Shown: one piece after another, positions 60,383 through 64,000 of the stretch
How positions within the stretch are numbered: position 1 is the first letter of the stretch
Layout: every line of letters begins with the position of its first letter
Assembly: GCA_037176705.1 (NCBI GenBank)
Contig: CM073889.1
Span: 57,467,596-57,531,595 of the forward strand
Direction: 5' to 3'
Origin: Molossus alvarezi
Taxonomy: Eukaryota; Chordata; Mammalia; Chiroptera; Molossidae
Length of the DNA stretch: 64,000 nt
Position numbers and translations under genes: made by a program
Notes under the pieces: generated by a model
The model's database searches: none
Told to the model about the DNA's origin: nothing
Seen by the model: only the letters and a program-made list of their open reading frames with translations

Positions 60383-63020
60383 TTTGGCTATCAAAGTGGA
60401 CTTTGGAGTCTGCCAAATTTTCCCTGTGTGTGTTGGTGTTCTGCTGTTTGTGGCTCCCTATCCTAGGTTTGGATGAGTCAGGGAGGACCCACTTTAACCA
60501 CCACTGTCAAGTCTTAACTTTCCTCTAGCTTTTTTTTGCCTGGAGGCTATTAGTAGAGGTCACTTAAAGAACCTTGGTTTCTCAGTTGACTGAAAATCTC
60601 CCTCAGGTGCTCAGTGTAAGAAGATTTCTGAGGTTGGGGCAGGTGTTCATTGTTAATGGGCCTCAATTAGCATTTCAATGGCCACCAGGTTGGGTTGAAT
60701 TTCTGAGGGAGGGGCCGCTGCCTCTCCCCAGGGCCCTGGGAAGGAATAAGATGACCACAGTCCTGCATTGCTGCTCTCAGCAAAAGCTCTGAGCACCCTC
60801 CAAATCCTGAGTGTCCCTACACAGTTCCAGTCCAGTCTGCCTTCCCTCTGCCAGAGCCCAAGGTGAGTGGCTGCCACCAATTTAGCCTCTTTCCAGACTC
60901 CCAATTTTTGATAAAAACACTCAACAATGTGAGAATAGAGGAATCATATGTTGACATAATAAAGCCCATATATAAAAATACCTACAGCTGACATCATGCT
61001 CCATAAACTAAAACTAAATGCATTTCCCTTAAGAACAGAAAGAAGACAGGGATGCCCACTTTAAGCACTCTTATTTAACATAGTATTGGAAGTCTTAGCC
61101 ACAGCAATCATATATAAAGAAAAAATAAAAGGGGTCTAAATTGGAAAGGAGCAAGTGAAATTGTAATTATTTGCAGATGATATAATATTGTCATAGAAAA
61201 CCCTGAAGCCTCCAACAAAAATCTACTATATTTAATAAATGAATTTGCCAGAGTAGCAGGATACAAAATTGACATAAAGAAATCGATGACATTTTTATAC
61301 ATCAATGATAAACTCACAGAATAAGAAGTAAAAAAAAGCAATCTCATTTAGCATCATCACAAAAAAAAAAAAAAAAATAAGATAATTAGGAACAATCTTA
61401 ACCGAAGAAGTAAAGAACCTTTTCACAAAAAACTACAGGTTATTGAAAAAAAAAGAAAAGTAGAGGAAGATATAAAAAAAGTGAAAGCATATATCTTGCT
61501 CATGGATTGAAATAATTAACATCATTCAAATGTCCATAATACACAAAGCAATCTATAGATTTAGTGCAATCTCCATCAAAATACCAATGAATTATTTTAC
61601 AGAAGGAGAAAAAATACTCCAAAAGTTTATATGGAACCACAAAAGACCCCAAATAGCCACAGCAATCTTGAAAAAGAACGAAGTAGAAGGGATCACAATA
61701 CCAGATATCAGGTTATACTACAAAGCCACTGTTATCAAAATAGCCTGGTACTGGCACAAGAACAAGCATAGAGATCAGTGGATCAGAACAGAGAATGTAG
61801 AAATTGACCCAAGACAATATGCTCAATTAATATTTGACAAAGGTGGCAAGAGTATACAATGGAGTAAAGACAGCCTCTTCAATAAATGGTGTTGGGAAAA
61901 CTGGACAGCTACAGGCAAAAAAAATGAAGCTAGACCACCAACTTACACCATACACAAGAATAAACTCAAAATGGATAAAAGACTTAAATGTGACTCACGA
62001 ATCCATAAAAATCCTAGAAGAAAATGTAGGCAACAAAATTTCAGACATCACATGCAGAAGAATTTTCACTGATACATCACCTAAGGCAACAGAAACAAAG
62101 GAGGAAAATAACACATGGGACTACATCAAACTCAAAACTTCTGCAGAGTGAAAGAAACAACCATCAAAATGGAAAGGCAACCCACTCTATGGGAGAGCAT
62201 AATTGCCAATAATATATCAGATAATGGGTTAATTTCCAAAATATATAGAGTACTAATACAACTCAATAAAAGGAAGACAAAGAACCCAATTAAAAAATGG
62301 GCAGAGGAACTAAATAGACACCTCTCCAAACAGGACATACAAATGGCTAAAAGACATATGAAGAAATGCTCAACATCACTAATTATCAGAGATATGCAAA
62401 TTAAAACAACAATTAGATATCACCTCACACCTGTCAGAATGGCCACCATCAACAAATCCTCAAACAACAAGTGTTGACGAGGGTGTGGAGAAAAGGGGAC
62501 TCTAGTACACTTCTGGTTGGAATACAGACTGGTGCAGCCACTGTGGAAAACAATATGGTGTTACCTCAAAAAACTAAAAATTGAACTTCCATTTGACCCA
62601 GTGATCCCACTTCTAGGAATATACTCTATGAAGCCTGAAACATTAATTAGAAAGAATATACATACCCCTATGTTCATAGGAGCACTATTTACAATTGATA
62701 ATACCTGGAATCAGCCCAAGTGTTCATGAATAGATGAATGGATAAAAAAGCTGTGGTACATATACACAATGAAGTACTATGCAGCTCTAAGAAAGAAAGA
62801 TCTCTTATCCTTTGAGATGACATGGAGGTACCTGGAAAGTATTATCCTAAGCGAAACAAGCCAAACAGTGAAAAACAAGTATCATATGATCTCACTTATT
62901 TGTGGAATATAATGAACAAAACAAACTGATGAACAAAACAGACCCAGAGACATGAAAGTAGGGTACAGACTGACAAACCTCAGAAGAGGGGTTGGGTGGG
63001 GGAAGAGATAAACCACAAAT

Positions 63021-63135
63021 CATAATAATAACCAATATTACAGCAAGTGTTTACTGAGAAAGGAGCTTAGTATTTTACTGTCATTATTTCATGTAATCCA
63101 CATAAAATAGCTGTAGGAGATGACACTCAGGTAAG
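63021..63135 (+). repeat. MIR SINE remnant, LTR-interrupted (left part)
   Basis: The core-like order agtgtttactgagaaagg, ttatttcatgtaatccac and gctgtaggagatgac fits an old MIR. The likely continuation is after the LTR at 63601-63650 (tactgagctgtgatcc, caggcagcctgg). Confidence 0.55.
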
Positions 63136-63595
63136 TGTTAGTTTTTAACTTCCATATTACTGCCCTAAGCCTCTCATTCCAGGAAACCAAGACCCATCCT
63201 TCTTATCATTTCACCTTTTCCCCTAAGCCTCTCATTCCAGCGGGCCGGGTCCCATCACTCCAGTGAGGTGGAACAAAATGATGTAACCTAATGGAACGAT
63301 GGATCCACCCTAACCTACCCAAGGCTGCAGACAGTCACTCAACAAGAGGAACAAGTTTCAGAAGACCCCAGCCCCCAACCAATCAGGAACTTGGGAGACC
63401 CCAGACCTGACCAATCGAAAATGACCATATCTCCTCAACTAAATGACCACCCCCCCCCCCAGCCCTAAATTTAAAAATCCCTAGTCTGTACAAGCTGGTT
63501 GCTACTCTCTCCTTAGAGGTAGCCCGGCAGGCTGATGCCCAATAAACCTGCACTTCTGGAGACCCTGCACCACCTCATTCTGCCTCATTCTTACA
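63136..63595 (+). mobile_element. Solo LTR of an endogenous retrovirus (460 bp)
   Basis: Starts tgttag and ends cttaca, giving the TG...CA ends of an LTR. It is flanked by a perfect 5-bp duplication, gtaag (63131-63135 and 63596-63600), inside a MIR. U3 has a CCAAT-type motif (aaccaatcagg near 63378) and a 20-bp block, ccctaagcctctcattccag, present twice (63163 and 63221, period 58 bp). A TATA-like taaatttaaa (about 63466) and an AATAAA signal (63541-63546) follow in the right order. No internal retroviral genes are present, so it arose by LTR-LTR recombination or is an isolated LTR. A 5-bp duplication is typical of some ERV groups; class is not assigned. Confidence 0.8.
63541..63546 (+). terminator. 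Polyadenylation signal of the solo LTR
   Basis: AATAAA lies about 50 bp before the LTR end, the usual position at the R-U5 part of simple LTRs. Confidence 0.7.
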
Positions 63596-63650
63596 GTAAG
63601 AGAGGGGAAGAACATCACTCAGGACCCTTCACCTTAGAAGTACTGAGCTG

Positions 63651-63864
63651 TGATCCACTCTCAGGCAGCCTGGCACTTACTATAAAAGGTAAATCTCTCT
63701 CACAGAGGCCACCAGGCTGTCAGATTCTCATGTTGTCTCCCAAAACTGTCCTATACACATTACAGCATGCTTGAATGCCTTTTTCCTTAAGGTTTGTCAC
63801 ACACACAAAAAGAGCTCAGCACCAATGCCAGCTTGCCCCTTGTCCCTCTTACCCTCACGCACTC
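63651..63864. other. Unassigned DNA
   Basis: Nothing recognisable. Confidence 0.4.
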
Positions 63865-63970
63865 TGCTTTGTAGGTGAGAAAACTGAGGTTCAGACAGAG
63901 AGCCTAGCCACTCCTGGTCACGGAGCAGGGTCTGGGCTGGCCTCCTAAAGCTGAGCTCTTGTACTCTCCC
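63865..63970 (+). repeat. MIR SINE remnant
   Basis: The core aggtgagaaaactgaggttc followed by gagagcctagccac, tcacggagcagggtctggg fits MIR. Confidence 0.6.
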
Positions 63971-64000
63971 ACTTCCCCAGACAAAGCCAGAGTGACCAGA

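Larger units (their letters stand above)
55459..60900 (-). mobile_element. LINE-1, antisense, truncated in the 5'UTR, 'L1-E'
   Basis: A 5.4-kb antisense element: 3'UTR (55459-55697), ORF2 (55698-59485), ORF1 (about 59545-60382) and the first 520 bases of 5'UTR, cut at 60900 before the monomer zone. The L1-C sequence is duplicated around it in diverged form: ccatttttttatcagaa at 55442-55458 and ccaatttttgataaaaa at 60901-60917. Relationship to L1-1 is close. Confidence 0.88.
53187..62912 (+). pseudogene. L1 ORF2p remnant of L1-C, split by SINEs and L1-E
   Basis: Endonuclease from about 53187 (GDLNTP in place of GDFNTP). Reverse transcriptase starts after the SINE pair and is cut at 55441 by L1-E; it resumes at 60901 and ends at the stop at 62910-62912. 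An AT microsatellite of about 46 bases replaces reverse transcriptase codons at 55242-55288. There are many stops; the longest open pieces are 180 and 120 codons. Confidence 0.82.
47775..63020 (+). mobile_element. LINE-1, sense, opened by four later insertions, 'L1-C'
   Basis: Pieces in register are 47775-48639 (5'UTR with gaagatggcagtgggcag, ORF1 start), 52229-55441 (ORF1, ORF2 to the reverse transcriptase) and 60901-63020 (rest of ORF2 and part of the 3'UTR). Inserted are L1-D with its SINE, a head-plus-full SINE pair at 54183-54564, and antisense L1-E. Removing them leaves an element of about 6 kb. The 3'UTR is cut at about 63020. ORF1 and ORF2 starts appear mutated to GTG (near 48617 and 53187). 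The 5'UTR is of the same type as L1-4 and unlike L1-A and L1-B. Confidence 0.88.

Noticed and set aside
63136..63595. Complete endogenous retrovirus
   Set aside because: Only one LTR is present and no internal coding region is found on either side within the window.

Overview
This window looks like mammalian nuclear DNA, almost certainly from a bat. It is made nearly entirely of nested retrotransposons. The bat assignment rests on at least thirteen copies of a tRNA-derived SINE whose heads read gccctggccggtttggctc or ggctggtgtggctcag, with pol III A and B boxes, a CT-rich tail region and an A-rich end. That is the architecture of the Ves SINE family of bats. I found no host protein-coding gene, rRNA, functional tRNA or CRISPR array, and nothing prokaryotic. 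The many ORFs are LINE-1 (L1) ORF1/ORF2 pieces or their antisense shadows.

Layout. 1-3085: antisense 5' half of an L1 (ORF1 plus a long 5'UTR) with a SINE inside. 3086-4365 and 10613-15420: ancient L1M-type remnants on both strands, broken by a nearly complete antisense L1 (L1-1, 4394-10588), a SINE and a young 5'-truncated L1 (11248-12265, 14-bp target-site duplication). 15596-21372: a sense L1 with a T-rich, microsatellite-bearing 5'UTR (L1-3). 21373-24855: largely unique DNA with MIR remnants and a non-autonomous hAT-like transposon. 24856-31026: an antisense L1 (L1-4) holding a SINE, which in turn holds a full-length HAL1 (half-L1) with an intact 313-codon ORF1. 31027-36459: SINEs, old L1, MIR and L2-like pieces and unassigned DNA. 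36460-47626: L1-A, split by a SINE and by full-length L1-B (38458-44214). 47775-63020: L1-C, split by L1-D (plus its own SINE), a head-plus-full SINE pair and antisense L1-E. 63021-64000: MIR remnants interrupted by a solo LTR with a perfect 5-bp duplication.

How it works together. Target-site duplications let the insertion order be read directly: ancient L1M and MIR first, then L1-C, L1-A, L1-3 and L1-4, then SINEs, L1-B, L1-D and L1-E, and HAL1 last inside a SINE tail. All autonomous L1 copies here are broken by stops, frameshifts or catalytic substitutions. Only the HAL1 ORF1 reads through intact; it has no ORF2 and would need an L1 reverse transcriptase from elsewhere. The most noteworthy features are the HAL1 and the roughly 115-130-bp tandem monomers in the 5'UTRs of L1-1 and L1-B. 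Several distinct L1 5'UTR types also coexist in one locus. Family names come from recognition of sequence, not from a database search.
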